Source of the DNA: an uncultured Bacteroidales bacterium
GTDB taxonomy: Bacteria; Bacteroidota; Bacteroidia; Bacteroidales; Bacteroidaceae
Direction: 5' to 3'
Length of the DNA: 33,275 nt
Assembly: GCA_902763865.1 (NCBI GenBank)
Contig: CACWTR010000041.1
Coordinates: 1 to 33,275, forward strand
In this document: piece after piece, positions 7,666 to 17,379 of the stretch
How the letters are laid out: each line of letters opens with the position of its first letter
Numbering within the stretch: position 1 is the first letter of the stretch
Made by a program: the position numbers and the translations under genes
The notes under the pieces: generated by a model
The model's database searches: none
Told to the model about the DNA's origin: nothing
What the model saw: the letters and a program-made list of their open reading frames with translations, nothing else

Positions 7666-10600
7666 TTACTCCTGCTGTCGGGGTTTCTTCTGGAACTTAT
7701 AGACGACGTGCAGGAGGCCGTAGCGCGGCAGGACGCCCGTGTAGGTTTCTGTCCGCCCTTGCGCATTGATGGTGCGCGTCACGTTGGATAGCTGGCCGAG
7801 GATGTCGAAGCCGTCGAGCATGACAACCCACTTGCCCTTGAAGAGGGCGCGGCTCAGGCGGGCGTTCCAGACCACGTCGGCTGTGTTGAGGCTCGCATCG
7901 TTGTAGCCCGTGCGCCCGTAGAGCGTGAGGTCGGTGGTGAGGTCGAACTGCCAGGGCAGATGGACGATGGCATTTGCGCCGATACGATACTGCCAGGCGT
8001 TGATGCTTTGGAACGTCGCACGGTCGCTCGTGTAGCGGTTCCAGGCGATGTCCGACGAGAAGCCCAGGGTGTGCTTGCCCAGCGCAAGACTCACCTTGGG
8101 CGAGAAGGAAAGGGTGGAACTCTTTACCAAACTTCTGTTGCTGGTAATCTCTTGCTCCTTGCCTCCTGCCCCTTGTTCCTCACTCATCAAATCGACACTG
8201 TTCCTGTAGCTGAACTGCGTGACCATGCTGGCGCTGTGTTTCTTGCCGTCGCCAAAGCTGTAGTTGATGGTGTGCTTGGCCGAGGCGTCCCAGTTGCCAT
8301 TGACGTTGGTGGGAATGAACGTGCGGCGACCAGTCGTGCGGTCGTATATCTGGCCCACGCCAATCGCGTCGTGAGTGAAGCCGTAGCTAAGGTCGATGCG
8401 GTTGTGCATGCGCTTCCCAAGCGAATACAGATTGCCGTCGAGGACCGCGTCGGTGCGGATGGCGTAGCGAAGGTCGGGGTTGCCGATGCGGATGTTCATG
8501 GGGTCGGTGTCATCGACGATGCCTGCCTCGTTCAGAAGTTCAGGCGCCTCGCTCCTCACCCGCACTTCCAGTCCGGCATGATGCCCTTCCCTGGTCCTGA
8601 GCCACGGCTTCGTCTTGAACTCAAACGTCGGGCTAAAGCGGTGGAGAACCGTGTCGATGGCGCCTCGCTCGTAGGCGTGTCGTTGCGCATCCAGCGTGGC
8701 ATTAATCCTGAAATCAAGGTAGAACTGACCCCATTCCTTCTGCCCCAAGCCGTATTTGAAGTCGGCCCAAAGGTCGCTCGTGTTGTCGATGTAGTGCGCC
8801 AAATGACTGTTCGCGCGGTCGAAGACCTGCCGGTATTCGTTCACGCTCGGCAGCAAATCGATTGCCTTAGAGAAGGAAAGCCTCTCCCCCATCCCCTCTC
8901 CCGAGAGAGAGGGGAGTTGGTCCAGGCGATAGATGCTCTCCTGCTCGCGCCGATTGCTGTGGCTAAAGCTATAGCCAAGCAGCAATTGGCGATAATGTTC
9001 GCCAAGGGAGAATGTATATTGGACGAAGGGATTGAGTTCGAACTTGCTGCGAGGAGGTGTGTCGATGTATTGGTGGCGAAAGAAGGAAGGCTCGCTCGAG
9101 CCGTTGGCACGCATTTCCTGACGCGAGAACTCCTGCCTTTTGTTCTCCTTGTAGCTGGCGTTTATGCCGAAGTTCAGGAAGTCGCCCGTGCCCTTTATCT
9201 TCTTTGTCTCGAACAGGCCGGCGTTTGCCTCGATGTCGTGCCCCGTGCCTTTGCTCTCGCGGAGCTGTCGGTTGATGAGCGTGTCGCGCAGGTTCGGACG
9301 GGGAGATGTCGGGGAGAAGAGGTCGTCGAGCAGTTGGTGGCTGACCTCGACGGGCGCAGAGAAGAGGGCCGACGTGGTGCCGGAGGCGTTCCGGAAGTAG
9401 CGGTAGCGGGCATCTGCCGTTGCCTGTGTCCGCAGTTGCTTGCCTTTATAGATGAAGCGGTGCCACGTCGAGACGTCCCACTCTTCGTTCTTCATGTTGC
9501 CGAATCCGTAGTCGTAGGTGTCGCCGTCGGGCAGGAAGGTCTGCGTCGTGGTGCGCGTATCCTGCCATTCCTTCGCATGATGCGCCTCGACATATACAAA
9601 GTAATCGCGCTTCTTGTCATCCGACATCAGGTTGGCATCCACGCGGGCCATCTCGTTGCGACTCAGCTTGCCCGACCTGTCGGGCTGCCATCCGTCGCCC
9701 CAGACCATGTCGCCCGAGCCTTCGTCGTTCAGGTTGTTGGCCTTGGCATAGAAGCGTATGTTCGAGCGCTCGTCGTTCCGCATGGCGAAGAGGCGTGCCA
9801 GGTAGGGCGTCTCGTCCTGCCGCAGGCCCACTCCGGCCTCGACGTTTGCCATCCAGCCGACCATGTACTCGCGCTTCAGCCGCACGTCGATGACGTGGTG
9901 CTGCGTGCTCTCGTCGGTCCGCCCGAGCCATTCGTTCTCTTCTGTCTGCTTGTCATAAACGGCCACATCCTTCACGGTGTAGGCCGGAAGGTTCTCGAGC
10001 ATCAGCTTCCGACTGCCTTTGAAAAGGTCCTTGCCGTTCAGCAAGAGGTCGTCCACGAACTTGCCATTATGGTAGATGCGCCCGTCGCTCTTGAGCTCGA
10101 CGCCCGGCAACTGACGGAGCAGGGCGTCGAGCATTGACCCTTCGGCCAGTTGGAATTGGCTGGCATCATATACGACGGTGTCGCCCCGGAAGTAGAAGCG
10201 GACGCGCGATGCCTTGACGGTCACTTCCTGCAGGGTCTTCGAGAGCTTATGCAGATAGAAGGGCGCGACGTTGCGCGACGTTTCCCGTCGGCCCACACGG
10301 TCCACCTCATAGCTAAAGCAGGTCGTCCGATAGTCGTCCATCGAAATGCGGAAGATGTAGTGACGGGGCAGGGCGGGCACCTCGATGCTGTATCGCGGCA
10401 TGTCGTAATCTACTTGCCGTCCGCTCCCGTCGTAGTAGAAGGCTCTTTGCCGGGCACGCACCGAGTCGATGAGCGTGCTGTCCTCGCTGAGGAGTTCCAC
10501 CTTCGCGTCCATCAGATACTGGCGCGTCCGGGCATCGCAGACCACGCCGGAGAGCTTGATGGTGCGTGGCTTGTAGCTGCGGTCGTACTGGATGAAGATG

Positions 10601-10863
10601 TCCTTCCCCTTTATCTTCATCTTGACGGGCTGTCCCTGACAGAGGCGCTTCACGGCTTCCGTCATGGAGAGCCCCGTGAGGTCGGCATGGACGGGCAGCT
10701 CCTCAAGGTCGTTGGCAATGAAGTTGATGGTGTAGTCCGACTTGACTTCCCTGAGAGCGGCGAGAGCCGTGGCGAGCGATTCGCCGCGGAAATGGAGGTC
10801 GCGTGCCGAGAGGCCGAGCTGGACGCCTATATATATAATAATGTATAAGACCGTGCGTTTCAT
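7666..10863 (-). CDS. STN-domain outer-membrane beta-barrel protein (TonB-dependent-receptor-like)
   Basis: The 1065-residue protein has a signal peptide (about 1-20), then a secretin/TonB short N-terminal (STN) signalling domain (about 22-92). A carboxypeptidase-regulatory-like beta domain (about 96-200) follows, then a plug-like region (LPGVELKSDGRIYHNGKFV) and a long C-terminal outer-membrane barrel ending in VVYKFQKK. An STN receptor encoded right after a sigma and an anti-sigma gene is the layout of cell-surface signalling systems, where ligand binding outside releases the sigma factor inside. There is no SusD-like partner. Its start codon overlaps the anti-sigma stop by 4 nt. Two in-frame low-complexity inserts are visible: EEQGAGGKEQE (about 8150-8183) and LPSLSGEGMGERL (about 8881-8925), the latter encoded by a CCCCTCTC/GAGAGGGG hairpin. 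The ligand is unknown. Confidence 0.88.
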   Translation of the reverse strand: MKRTVLYIIIYIGVQLGLSARDLHFRGESLATALAALREVKSDYTINFIANDLEELPVHADLTGLSMTEAVKRLCQGQPVKMKIKGKDIFIQYDRSYKPRTIKLSGVVCDARTRQYLMDAKVELLSEDSTLIDSVRARQRAFYYDGSGRQVDYDMPRYSIEVPALPRHYIFRISMDDYRTTCFSYEVDRVGRRETSRNVAPFYLHKLSKTLQEVTVKASRVRFYFRGDTVVYDASQFQLAEGSMLDALLRQLPGVELKSDGRIYHNGKFVDDLLLNGKDLFKGSRKLMLENLPAYTVKDVAVYDKQTEENEWLGRTDESTQHHVIDVRLKREYMVGWMANVEAGVGLRQDETPYLARLFAMRNDERSNIRFYAKANNLNDEGSGDMVWGDGWQPDRSGKLSRNEMARVDANLMSDDKKRDYFVYVEAHHAKEWQDTRTTTQTFLPDGDTYDYGFGNMKNEEWDVSTWHRFIYKGKQLRTQATADARYRYFRNASGTTSALFSAPVEVSHQLLDDLFSPTSPRPNLRDTLINRQLRESKGTGHDIEANAGLFETKKIKGTGDFLNFGINASYKENKRQEFSRQEMRANGSSEPSFFRHQYIDTPPRSKFELNPFVQYTFSLGEHYRQLLLGYSFSHSNRREQESIYRLDQLPSLSGEGMGERLSFSKAIDLLPSVNEYRQVFDRANSHLAHYIDNTSDLWADFKYGLGQKEWGQFYLDFRINATLDAQRHAYERGAIDTVLHRFSPTFEFKTKPWLRTREGHHAGLEVRVRSEAPELLNEAGIVDDTDPMNIRIGNPDLRYAIRTDAVLDGNLYSLGKRMHNRIDLSYGFTHDAIGVGQIYDRTTGRRTFIPTNVNGNWDASAKHTINYSFGDGKKHSASMVTQFSYRNSVDLMSEEQGAGGKEQEITSNRSLVKSSTLSFSPKVSLALGKHTLGFSSDIAWNRYTSDRATFQSINAWQYRIGANAIVHLPWQFDLTTDLTLYGRTGYNDASLNTADVVWNARLSRALFKGKWVVMLDGFDILGQLSNVTRTINAQGRTETYTGVLPRYGLLHVVYKFQKKPRQQE
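8150..8183. repeat. In-frame GAGCAAGG-type repeat within the outer-membrane protein gene
   Basis: On the minus strand this stretch consists of GGAGCAAG/GGCAGGAGGC-like words and encodes EEQGAGGKEQE. A very similar stretch lies in frame at 13724-13756 in an unrelated gene (EEQGARDMEQGAPNE). It lies between probable barrel strands, where an exposed loop could tolerate it. Confidence 0.65.
8881..8918. repeat. In-frame palindromic repeat within the outer-membrane protein gene
   Basis: CCCCTCTC (8893-8900) and GAGAGGGG (8907-8914) form an 8-bp stem with a 6-nt loop, preceded by CCTCTCCCCCAT. The sequence resembles one half of the large aroE element at 21588-21675. It is read in frame as LPSLSGEGMGERL, out of character with the surrounding barrel sequence. 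Confidence 0.7.
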
Positions 10864-11504
10864 TTCCTGTCCTCCTTCCTTTCGTCTGACTCGACATAGA
10901 GCATGTAGAATTCCTGCGTGACGTTGATACCGTCGAACATGTTCAGCGTCTCGACAAACTCTCTGAGCGACTGCGAGGTGCGGCAGGTGACGAAAAGGCG
11001 CAGATGCTTGGGGGCTTCGTCCTTGAAGACGACCTGGCGGTCATAGTGCCTGCTGACGACGGCAAGGATGCTGTCCAGGCGGATGTTCTCGAAGCGGAAG
11101 ATGGTGTCGCCGTCCTGCACGTCGCAATAGAAGCGTTCCCTGACGGTCTCCGTCGTGTCGGCCTGCACAGGGGCCTGCGGCGCTTTGTGCCAACCGGAGA
11201 AGGCACGGTAACCGGCCAGCGACAGCACGCCGAAGCTGGCTACGGCAATGACGATGGCGGCTATGCGGCGTAGGGAAGTCCCTCCCCTACCCTTCCTTAA
11301 TGAGAGGAAGTCTCCGCCAAAGTACTCTCCTTTTAAGGGGGAGTCAGAGAAGGTCTTGGAGTCAGAGAGTGTCTTCTGCCACGCTGCTTCGATGTCGGGT
11401 TCCTTGTCGAGCTCCGTCATCATGGCTTCAAGCTGCTCGTCGGAGTATAGCTCGGGGTGTTCCTGCATGTCAAGGAACAGCTGCTTGTCGTCTAAGGGCT
11501 TCAT
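10860..11504 (-). CDS. Membrane anti-sigma factor, FecR-like C-terminus (DUF4974-like)
   Basis: This 214-residue single-pass membrane protein is the expected anti-sigma factor for the ECF sigma encoded just upstream. Residues 1-45 form an acidic cytoplasmic segment, 79-98 a membrane segment (IAAIVIAVASFGVLSLAGYR), and about 130-200 a periplasmic domain (ENIRLDSILAVVSRHYDRQV and following) that resembles the FecR C-terminal DUF4974. It is shorter than a standard FecR because the central domain is missing. Residues about 46-78 (DSPLKGEYFGGDF...LRKGRGGTSL) are encoded by a palindrome-like repeat, so the linker next to the membrane is largely repeat-derived. It overlaps the sigma gene and the receptor gene by 4 nt each (ATGA), indicating translational coupling and a fixed stoichiometry. 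Confidence 0.82.
   Translation of the reverse strand: MKPLDDKQLFLDMQEHPELYSDEQLEAMMTELDKEPDIEAAWQKTLSDSKTFSDSPLKGEYFGGDFLSLRKGRGGTSLRRIAAIVIAVASFGVLSLAGYRAFSGWHKAPQAPVQADTTETVRERFYCDVQDGDTIFRFENIRLDSILAVVSRHYDRQVVFKDEAPKHLRLFVTCRTSQSLREFVETLNMFDGINVTQEFYMLYVESDERKEDRK
11276..11356. repeat. In-frame repeat within the anti-sigma gene
   Basis: The plus strand contains CCTCCCCTACCC and then CTCTCCTTTTAAGGGGGAG, related to the CTCCCTTAAAGGGGGACTT arm of the aroE element at 21351-21418. Read on the minus strand it encodes SPLKGEY and GRGGTSL, matching the SPLKGD string encoded in aroE. It directly precedes the transmembrane segment. Confidence 0.75.
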
Positions 11505-11980
11505 AGGCTTTTCTGGTTAAAGTGTTGCTTGACGGACGCGATGATGCCCGACAGGTGCTTCCAGACGGCAACGCGGCTGATGCCCTCCTTGGCGGCAATC
11601 TCCTCGTAGCTGTAGCCCTCCGTGAAGCGAAGGGCAAAGATGCGCCGGTCTTGTTCCGAGAGATGGCTGACCACGAACTCCACGATGTCCGCCATCCTTT
11701 CGTCCTCCTCTGAGGCACTCTCCCAAAGGGGGAGCAGGGAGGGGGCTTTTTCAACGGCTTTGTGTCTGAGCCGCTTCAGGCAACGGTTGCGGACACTCGT
11801 CATGAGGTAGCGTTCCTCCGTTCCCGGCACGAGAATCGTCTCGCCACGAAGCAGGCTTTCGAAGATGTCCTGACAGACATCCTCGCTCTCCTGCACATCG
11901 TAGAGCAGGGTGCGCGCCACCCGATGCATCCGTGCATAGTGCTGCATGAACAGCTGCCTCACAACCTCTCGTTCCATCAC
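11501..11980 (-). CDS. ECF-type RNA polymerase sigma factor
   Basis: The 159-residue protein has sigma region 2 (about 8-72, including DVQESEDVCQDIFESLL) and region 4 (about 105-155, with YSYEEIAAKEGISRVAVWKH as the helix-turn-helix). It lacks regions 1 and 3, as in extracytoplasmic-function sigmas. It is first in a three-gene operon with its membrane anti-sigma and an STN receptor, so it probably activates its own operon and other targets when the receptor is occupied. The linker between regions 2 and 4 (about 79-91, APSLLPLWESAS) is encoded by a CTCCCAAAGGGGGAG palindromic repeat, an insertion at a tolerant place. The start is the first Met of MMEREVV; the second Met is equally possible. 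A clear promoter lies about 60 nt upstream. Confidence 0.93.
   Translation of the reverse strand: MMEREVVRQLFMQHYARMHRVARTLLYDVQESEDVCQDIFESLLRGETILVPGTEERYLMTSVRNRCLKRLRHKAVEKAPSLLPLWESASEEDERMADIVEFVVSHLSEQDRRIFALRFTEGYSYEEIAAKEGISRVAVWKHLSGIIASVKQHFNQKSL
11713..11745. repeat. In-frame repeat within the ECF sigma gene
   Basis: CTCTCCCAAAGGGGGAGCAG followed by GGAGGGGG is a short palindromic repeat of the same general type as those in aroE and the anti-sigma gene. It encodes the flexible linker between sigma regions 2 and 4. Confidence 0.65.
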
Positions 11981-12041
11981 GTCTTTTACCTATAATACCC
12001 CTCAAGGGCAGAAAAAGCTAACCCGAAATGCAAAATTTGTA

Positions 12042-12072
12042 CAAAGATACGACTTTTTCTGCAAAGCTCAAA
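12042..12072 (-). promoter_or_regulatory. Promoter of the sigma/anti-sigma/receptor operon
   Basis: On the minus strand TTTG (12069-12072) and TATCTTTG (12042-12049) are 19 nt apart, matching the housekeeping Bacteroidetes -33/-7 arrangement. Transcription would start near 12035, leaving a leader of about 55 nt. The operon is therefore not dependent only on its own sigma factor. Confidence 0.85.
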
Positions 12073-12077
12073 GAAAA

Positions 12078-12217
12078 GAGGATGTGTCAAAACAATGAAA
12101 AAGTTTCCAAACCACGAATTGCACGAATTGCACGAATTTATAATTAGCTGACAAACAGCAGTTGAATAATTCGTGTAGCAAAAAAGGGGGCTGTGCCATT
12201 CATTCTGACACATCCTC
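12078..12217 (-). terminator. recA downstream repeat (copy B) with probable terminator
   Basis: Bases 12141-12212 repeat the window-start element without its 22 extra bases. On the minus strand the hairpin is imperfect (two mismatches across nine positions, arms 12206-12217 and 12188-12196) but is still followed by six T residues (12180-12185). In addition GAGGATGTGTCA (12078-12089) is exactly complementary to TGACACATCCTC (12206-12217), so the whole 140-nt unit can close on itself. It lies just after recA and before the sigma-operon promoter. Confidence 0.75.
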
Positions 12218-12242
12218 GTGATTCTGCTTCCTGTGGCGGAGG

Positions 12243-13274
12243 CTATGCCTTCGCAGCATTCATGGCTTCGTATATCTTGGCCGTAATCTCGTCCTGAAGC
12301 TCGGGGTTGTCGCGCAGGACGTTCTTCGTGGCCTCCTTGCCCTGGCCCAGCTTGCTGCCGTTGTAGCTATACCAGGAGCCGCTCTTCTCGAGGATGCCGA
12401 AATCAACACCCAAGTCAACGACCTCACCGACGCGGCAGATGCCTTCGCCGTACATGATCTCGAACTCGGCACGACGGAAGGGAGGCGCCACCTTGTTCTT
12501 CACCACCTTCACCTTGACCTCGTTGCCGATGACGTTGTCGCCATCCTTGATGCTCTGGGACTTGCGGATGTCGATGCGGACAGAAGCGTAGAACTTCAGG
12601 GCATTGCCGCCCGTGGTGGTCTCGGGGTTGCCGAACATGATGCCTATCTTCTCGCGCAGCTGGTTGATGAAGATGCAGGTGGTGTTCGTCTTGCTGATGG
12701 TGCCGGTGAGCTTGCGCAGGGCCTGGCTCATCAGTCGTGCCTGCAGTCCGACCTTGTTGTCGCCCATGTCGCCTTCCAGTTCAGCCTTGGGCGTCAGGGC
12801 AGCCACAGAGTCGATGACGATGAGGTCAACGGCAGCACTACGGATGAGCTGGTCGGCTATGTCCAGTGCCTGTTCGCCGTTGTCGGGCTGCGAGATGAGC
12901 AGTTCATCGACATTCACGCCAAGGTTCTGCGCATAGAAGCGGTCGAAGGCATGTTCGGCGTCGATGAAGGCAGCTATGCCGCCCTGCTTCTGGACCTCGG
13001 CGATGGCATGAATGGCAAGGGTTGTCTTGCCCGAGGACTCCGGTCCGAATATCTCGACGATGCGTCCCCTGGGATAGCCGCCTACGCCGAGCGCGTTGTC
13101 CAAGGCGATGGAACCCGTCGGGATGACCTTTATGTTGTCTATGTGCTCTTCGCCTAACCGCATGATAGAACCCTTTCCGTGGTCCTTCTCTATCTTCGCC
13201 ATCGCTGCCTGCAGCGCCTTCAGCTTCTCGCTCTGCTGCCCGGGGGCAGCCGTCTCTTCTAATTTCTTTGCCAT
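12243..13274 (-). CDS. recA: Recombinase RecA
   Basis: RecA forms ATP-dependent filaments on single-stranded DNA for homologous recombination and triggers LexA-type autocleavage. The 343-residue protein is full length with Walker A GPESSGKT (77-84), Walker B LIVID (151-155), the L1/L2 DNA-binding region (including [20 protein letters not shown]) and a C-terminal domain that ends EAMNAAKA, without a long acidic tail. There is no repeat insertion. It lies 54 nt downstream of the carboxynorspermidine dehydrogenase gene in the same direction. The gap holds direct repeats of AACGTAATAACG and no clear promoter, so co-transcription is likely. No LexA-type operator was recognised. Confidence 0.99.
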   Translation of the reverse strand: MAKKLEETAAPGQQSEKLKALQAAMAKIEKDHGKGSIMRLGEEHIDNIKVIPTGSIALDNALGVGGYPRGRIVEIFGPESSGKTTLAIHAIAEVQKQGGIAAFIDAEHAFDRFYAQNLGVNVDELLISQPDNGEQALDIADQLIRSAAVDLIVIDSVAALTPKAELEGDMGDNKVGLQARLMSQALRKLTGTISKTNTTCIFINQLREKIGIMFGNPETTTGGNALKFYASVRIDIRKSQSIKDGDNVIGNEVKVKVVKNKVAPPFRRAEFEIMYGEGICRVGEVVDLGVDFGILEKSGSWYSYNGSKLGQGKEATKNVLRDNPELQDEITAKIYEAMNAAKA

Positions 13275-13328
13275 TGTTTTATTCTTTCGTTATTACGTTA
13301 TATCGTTATTACGTTCTTACAGGATTGA

Positions 13329-14603
<1,275 letters not shown>

Positions 14604-14631
14604 TGTTTTGCGTTGTTATTGTTAGCGAATG

Positions 14632-14662
14632 CAAACTTACGAAAAAAAGTCCAAAGCGGCAA
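14632..14662 (-). promoter_or_regulatory. Promoter of the carboxynorspermidine dehydrogenase gene
   Basis: On the minus strand TTG (14660-14662) and TAAGTTTG (14632-14639) are separated by 20 nt. The -33 box falls in the loop and stem region of the terminator at 14642-14679, so the two signals share the same 40 bp. The predicted start is near 14625, about 22 nt before the ATG. Confidence 0.75.
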
Positions 14663-14679
14663 GACTTTGGACTTTTTTT
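14642..14679 (-). terminator. Rho-independent terminator
   Basis: A 15-bp perfect stem (14642-14656 with 14665-14679), formed by AAAAAAAGTCCAAAG and its complement, surrounds an 8-nt loop. With seven T residues on each strand it can work in both directions. It should end the transcript of the small Gly/Arg-rich secreted protein gene. Confidence 0.92.
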
Positions 14680-14703
14680 CTTTGTTTGAGCGATGTATTT
14701 TAG

Positions 14704-14790
14704 TAGTTAGAGGTGAGGGGTTAGAGGTGAGAGGATTGCTGTGGAAACATGTATTCTCTAACCTCTAACCCCTGACCTCTAATCCCTGAC
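14704..14790. repeat. Inverted GTTAGAGGTGAG repeats
   Basis: GGGGTTAGAGGT (14717-14728) is complementary to ACCTCTAACCCC (14761-14772), with additional copies on each side. The motif is a relative of the GATTAGA tandem repeat at 5240-5288. It separates the stop codon at 14794 from the terminator and encodes nothing. Confidence 0.8.
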
Positions 14791-14793
14791 TGT

Positions 14794-15351
14794 TCAGAAG
14801 CCGGGGCCGCCGAAGCCGCCGCGTCCGCCGCCGAAGCCGCGAGGACCGCCCTCGAAGCCACCGCGCCTTCCGCCTTCTTCATTGCCGCGCAGATTCCTTC
14901 CGTTCTGTCCGCGCTGGGGAGTAAGCACCTTGAGCACTTGCTGCGGGGTGAGCAGTTTGCCAAACTCTTTGGCGTACTTCTTCTGCACCTCCAGGCGCTT
15001 CTGCATCGTCTGTATCTGCTGCTCCTGGCGGTCGAAGTTCTCCTGAATCTTGGCTGTTGCCTCTTCGTCGGTCAGCTTCTTCTCGCCGTCGCGCTCTGCC
15101 TGCTCGGAGCGCTGGCCGCGGGAACGGTTCGTCGCAAACATCTCCTTCTGGTATTCGGTAAAGGTGGCAATGAAGGTTTTCTTCGCGTCGTCCTTCAGTC
15201 CGAACTCCTTTGCCGCATGTTCGGCAGACTTCTCGATGCGCTCGCCCATTACCTTGGCACGTTCTTCATCACTCATGCGCTCTCTTTCCTGAGCGTTCAA
15301 TGCAGTACAGCCCATGAGAGCCACAACTGCCATAAGAATTGTCTTTTTCAT
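14794..15351 (-). CDS. Small secreted Gly/Arg-rich protein (Spy/CpxP-like, tentative)
   Basis: The 185-residue product begins with a signal peptide (MKKTILMAVVALMGCTALNA, then QERER). A lipobox reading (LMGC) is also possible but the LNA|Q type I site looks better. The mature part is highly charged and helical, with KLLTPQQVLKVL (about 132-143), recalling the LTxxQ repeats of Spy/CpxP periplasmic chaperones. The last 40 residues are a Gly/Arg/Phe-rich low-complexity tail ending GGFGGPGF. The function is not known. It is followed by repeats and a strong terminator and is preceded by a 119-nt gap with no clear promoter. Confidence 0.75.
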   Translation of the reverse strand: MKKTILMAVVALMGCTALNAQERERMSDEERAKVMGERIEKSAEHAAKEFGLKDDAKKTFIATFTEYQKEMFATNRSRGQRSEQAERDGEKKLTDEEATAKIQENFDRQEQQIQTMQKRLEVQKKYAKEFGKLLTPQQVLKVLTPQRGQNGRNLRGNEEGGRRGGFEGGPRGFGGGRGGFGGPGF

Positions 15352-15470
15352 GTTCTTTTTCCTTTTTTGTTAACTGGTTCTTGAATCACTCTTCACCCTT
15401 TTGACCGCGCGAATCGGGGAAAAGTTTAACGGGGAAAACCGGCGCTAACCTTTTTTAACGGTTCTTACCG

Positions 15471-17369
15471 TCACCTTTCACGCTGCTCAGGCCGGCCCTC
15501 CCTTTCTTGCAGCCAGCAGCGCAACAGGGCGAAGAAGGCTGGTGCATCAAGCAACTGCGCCGATGGCTCCAGACGGCAGGCTTCGCGCACCACTTCGTTG
15601 TACCAGGCCGGACTCTTCAGGATGCATCGCGACCAGTGGAAGGGTATCTCGCAGCGGTGGATGCGCTCGACGAGCACACGCGCCGCCTCGTGCGGGTCGT
15701 TGGAGACAAGGTCCCAGTCGGACCGCAACACCGGCATGTCCGCATGCAGGGATGCAGGCTCGCACTTCTGAGGCACGATACCGTTGGGGCTGAAGCGGGC
15801 ATAGGCGTCGAGCGAGCGCTGTCCCATAGCCGGGCCGTTGCCGTCGATGATGAACCCTGTCAGGGTGAGCCCCCACCGCCGATAGTGTTTCCTGCAATGG
15901 GCTTCCCATGCGTCGATGCGTCGGGAAGTGCCGTCCGCGCTGTCCTGCGCCTCAGCGGTACCCGGCATCATGTAGCCGGCACCGTTGTCGGCAGCGGCAA
16001 AGTAGTCGAGGGGTGAGGCTGTCCGGCGCAGGTAGTGCATGACGTGGGGCACACGCTCTGCCAGGACGGGACTGATGCACCACATCATGGGCAGCTCCCC
16101 GCGTTGGGGTGCATCCCACAGGACGGGGGTCATCTGGCTGAGCCAGGACGACGCATCGTAGTCTCCTACGTATATAATGAAATATGTACGCGAGGTATCC
16201 ACCCGCCCCTCCGCATCGAGCAGGCCGCGTGCCTGCAGTTCTTCCCTGCCGACCCACGGCTGCGGGTAGCGCTTTCGCAAGGGGAAGTGCTGCCAGAAGG
16301 AGGCGTTGGCCAGTGCTCCGAGGCCAATGGCATCGGCATCCTTGAAGGCATTGTAGTGGCTGATGAGCTCGGAGAACTGCCATTCGGTTGCCACGTCCTC
16401 GTGCAGTCCGCCTGCCCGTCGCGTGTATTTGAAGGCCCATGCGGGGAAGCCTCCGATGTGGCACATCCTGCTGCCTCCCCCCAGGCTGTCGGCTGTGTGC
16501 AGCAGTTCCTGCAGCGTGCGGAAGTCGGTGCCGGCGGTTTGCGACGGGTCGTCGGTGGCCGGTTCGTCGCCCCAGGGGGAGAGGTCGAAGAAGAAGCCCC
16601 GCCTGCTGACGAAGAAGTCGTGGTTGGTGAGCTGATGATGGTTGCGGTTGGTGCGCGTCGGCATCGTGCGCCAGAATTGGTCGGGATAGTATCCTGCATG
16701 GCGTGCGGGGCAGCGTCCCGTCTTCATGTATCGCTCGACGAACCACAGGTAGGGGTCGCACTTCACGGAACCCGACGAGTTGCGCCGGCAGCCGGGCAGG
16801 GTGCCCCGACCCGTGAAGAGCGGCGTGCCGTCCTGCCGCACCAGCCAGACGCTTACGGGCAGGCGGGGTCCGGCAAGGCACAGGCGGCTATAGAGTGAAC
16901 CGGGAGCCGGGTCGAACCTCACGGCCAGCAGGTTCTCGATGCCCGCTATGGCGGAGGCCACGTTGCTCGTCGAGGCCACGTTGGAGTCGTAGGCCACCGC
17001 GCCACGCAGCTCGCGGGCGAAGTACGCCACGGCTTCCTCGACAGAGGCGAGCGCCAGCGTGTCGCGTCCGGCCAGCCACTCGCCCTTGCTCCGGAACAGG
17101 CTCCACCAGTGTGCATCGATGGCCTTCTCGCCGTTCACGACGTAATCTATATAGAGGCGGGGGCGCTTGCGGTTGACTATGCCTTGCAGGGTGCTCGCGG
17201 CGTGCAGTTCGTCCCACATGGCAAGAACCGCCGCGCTGTCGGCATAATCCACCTGATTGAGATGGCGCAGGTTCAGATACACCAGCTTCTCCGCCCTGCA
17301 AGGCGGGCAGACGAGCAACAGGAGGACGAAAATCGCCTGGAGTGTGGTCTTCATGGTCTTCTTGGTCAT
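15471..17369 (-). CDS. Secreted GxGYxYP-family protein (putative glycoside hydrolase)
   Basis: The 632-residue protein has a signal peptide (about 1-26; a second in-frame Met is at residue 6). It contains the family-defining motif as GAGYMMP (463-469) within LDYFAAADNGAGYMMPG. The rest fits a GxGYxYP protein: an N-terminal domain beginning LVYLNLRHLNQVDY and a C-terminal TIM-barrel-like part (YFIIYVGDYDASSW, 396-409). The family is usually annotated as putative carbohydrate-active without a proven reaction, so activity is inferred. The gene lies 10 nt after the DUF5715 gene on the same strand, so the two are probably co-transcribed and co-secreted. No terminator is clear downstream. Confidence 0.85.
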   Translation of the reverse strand: MTKKTMKTTLQAIFVLLLLVCPPCRAEKLVYLNLRHLNQVDYADSAAVLAMWDELHAASTLQGIVNRKRPRLYIDYVVNGEKAIDAHWWSLFRSKGEWLAGRDTLALASVEEAVAYFARELRGAVAYDSNVASTSNVASAIAGIENLLAVRFDPAPGSLYSRLCLAGPRLPVSVWLVRQDGTPLFTGRGTLPGCRRNSSGSVKCDPYLWFVERYMKTGRCPARHAGYYPDQFWRTMPTRTNRNHHQLTNHDFFVSRRGFFFDLSPWGDEPATDDPSQTAGTDFRTLQELLHTADSLGGGSRMCHIGGFPAWAFKYTRRAGGLHEDVATEWQFSELISHYNAFKDADAIGLGALANASFWQHFPLRKRYPQPWVGREELQARGLLDAEGRVDTSRTYFIIYVGDYDASSWLSQMTPVLWDAPQRGELPMMWCISPVLAERVPHVMHYLRRTASPLDYFAAADNGAGYMMPGTAEAQDSADGTSRRIDAWEAHCRKHYRRWGLTLTGFIIDGNGPAMGQRSLDAYARFSPNGIVPQKCEPASLHADMPVLRSDWDLVSNDPHEAARVLVERIHRCEIPFHWSRCILKSPAWYNEVVREACRLEPSAQLLDAPAFFALLRCWLQEREGRPEQRER

Positions 17370-17379
17370 TACGGCTGTG

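Noticed and set aside
7960-10137. Long plus-strand frame opposite the receptor gene (about 725 codons)
   Set aside because: It is antisense to a recognisable STN/barrel protein; its Val/Ala-rich translation shows no motif.
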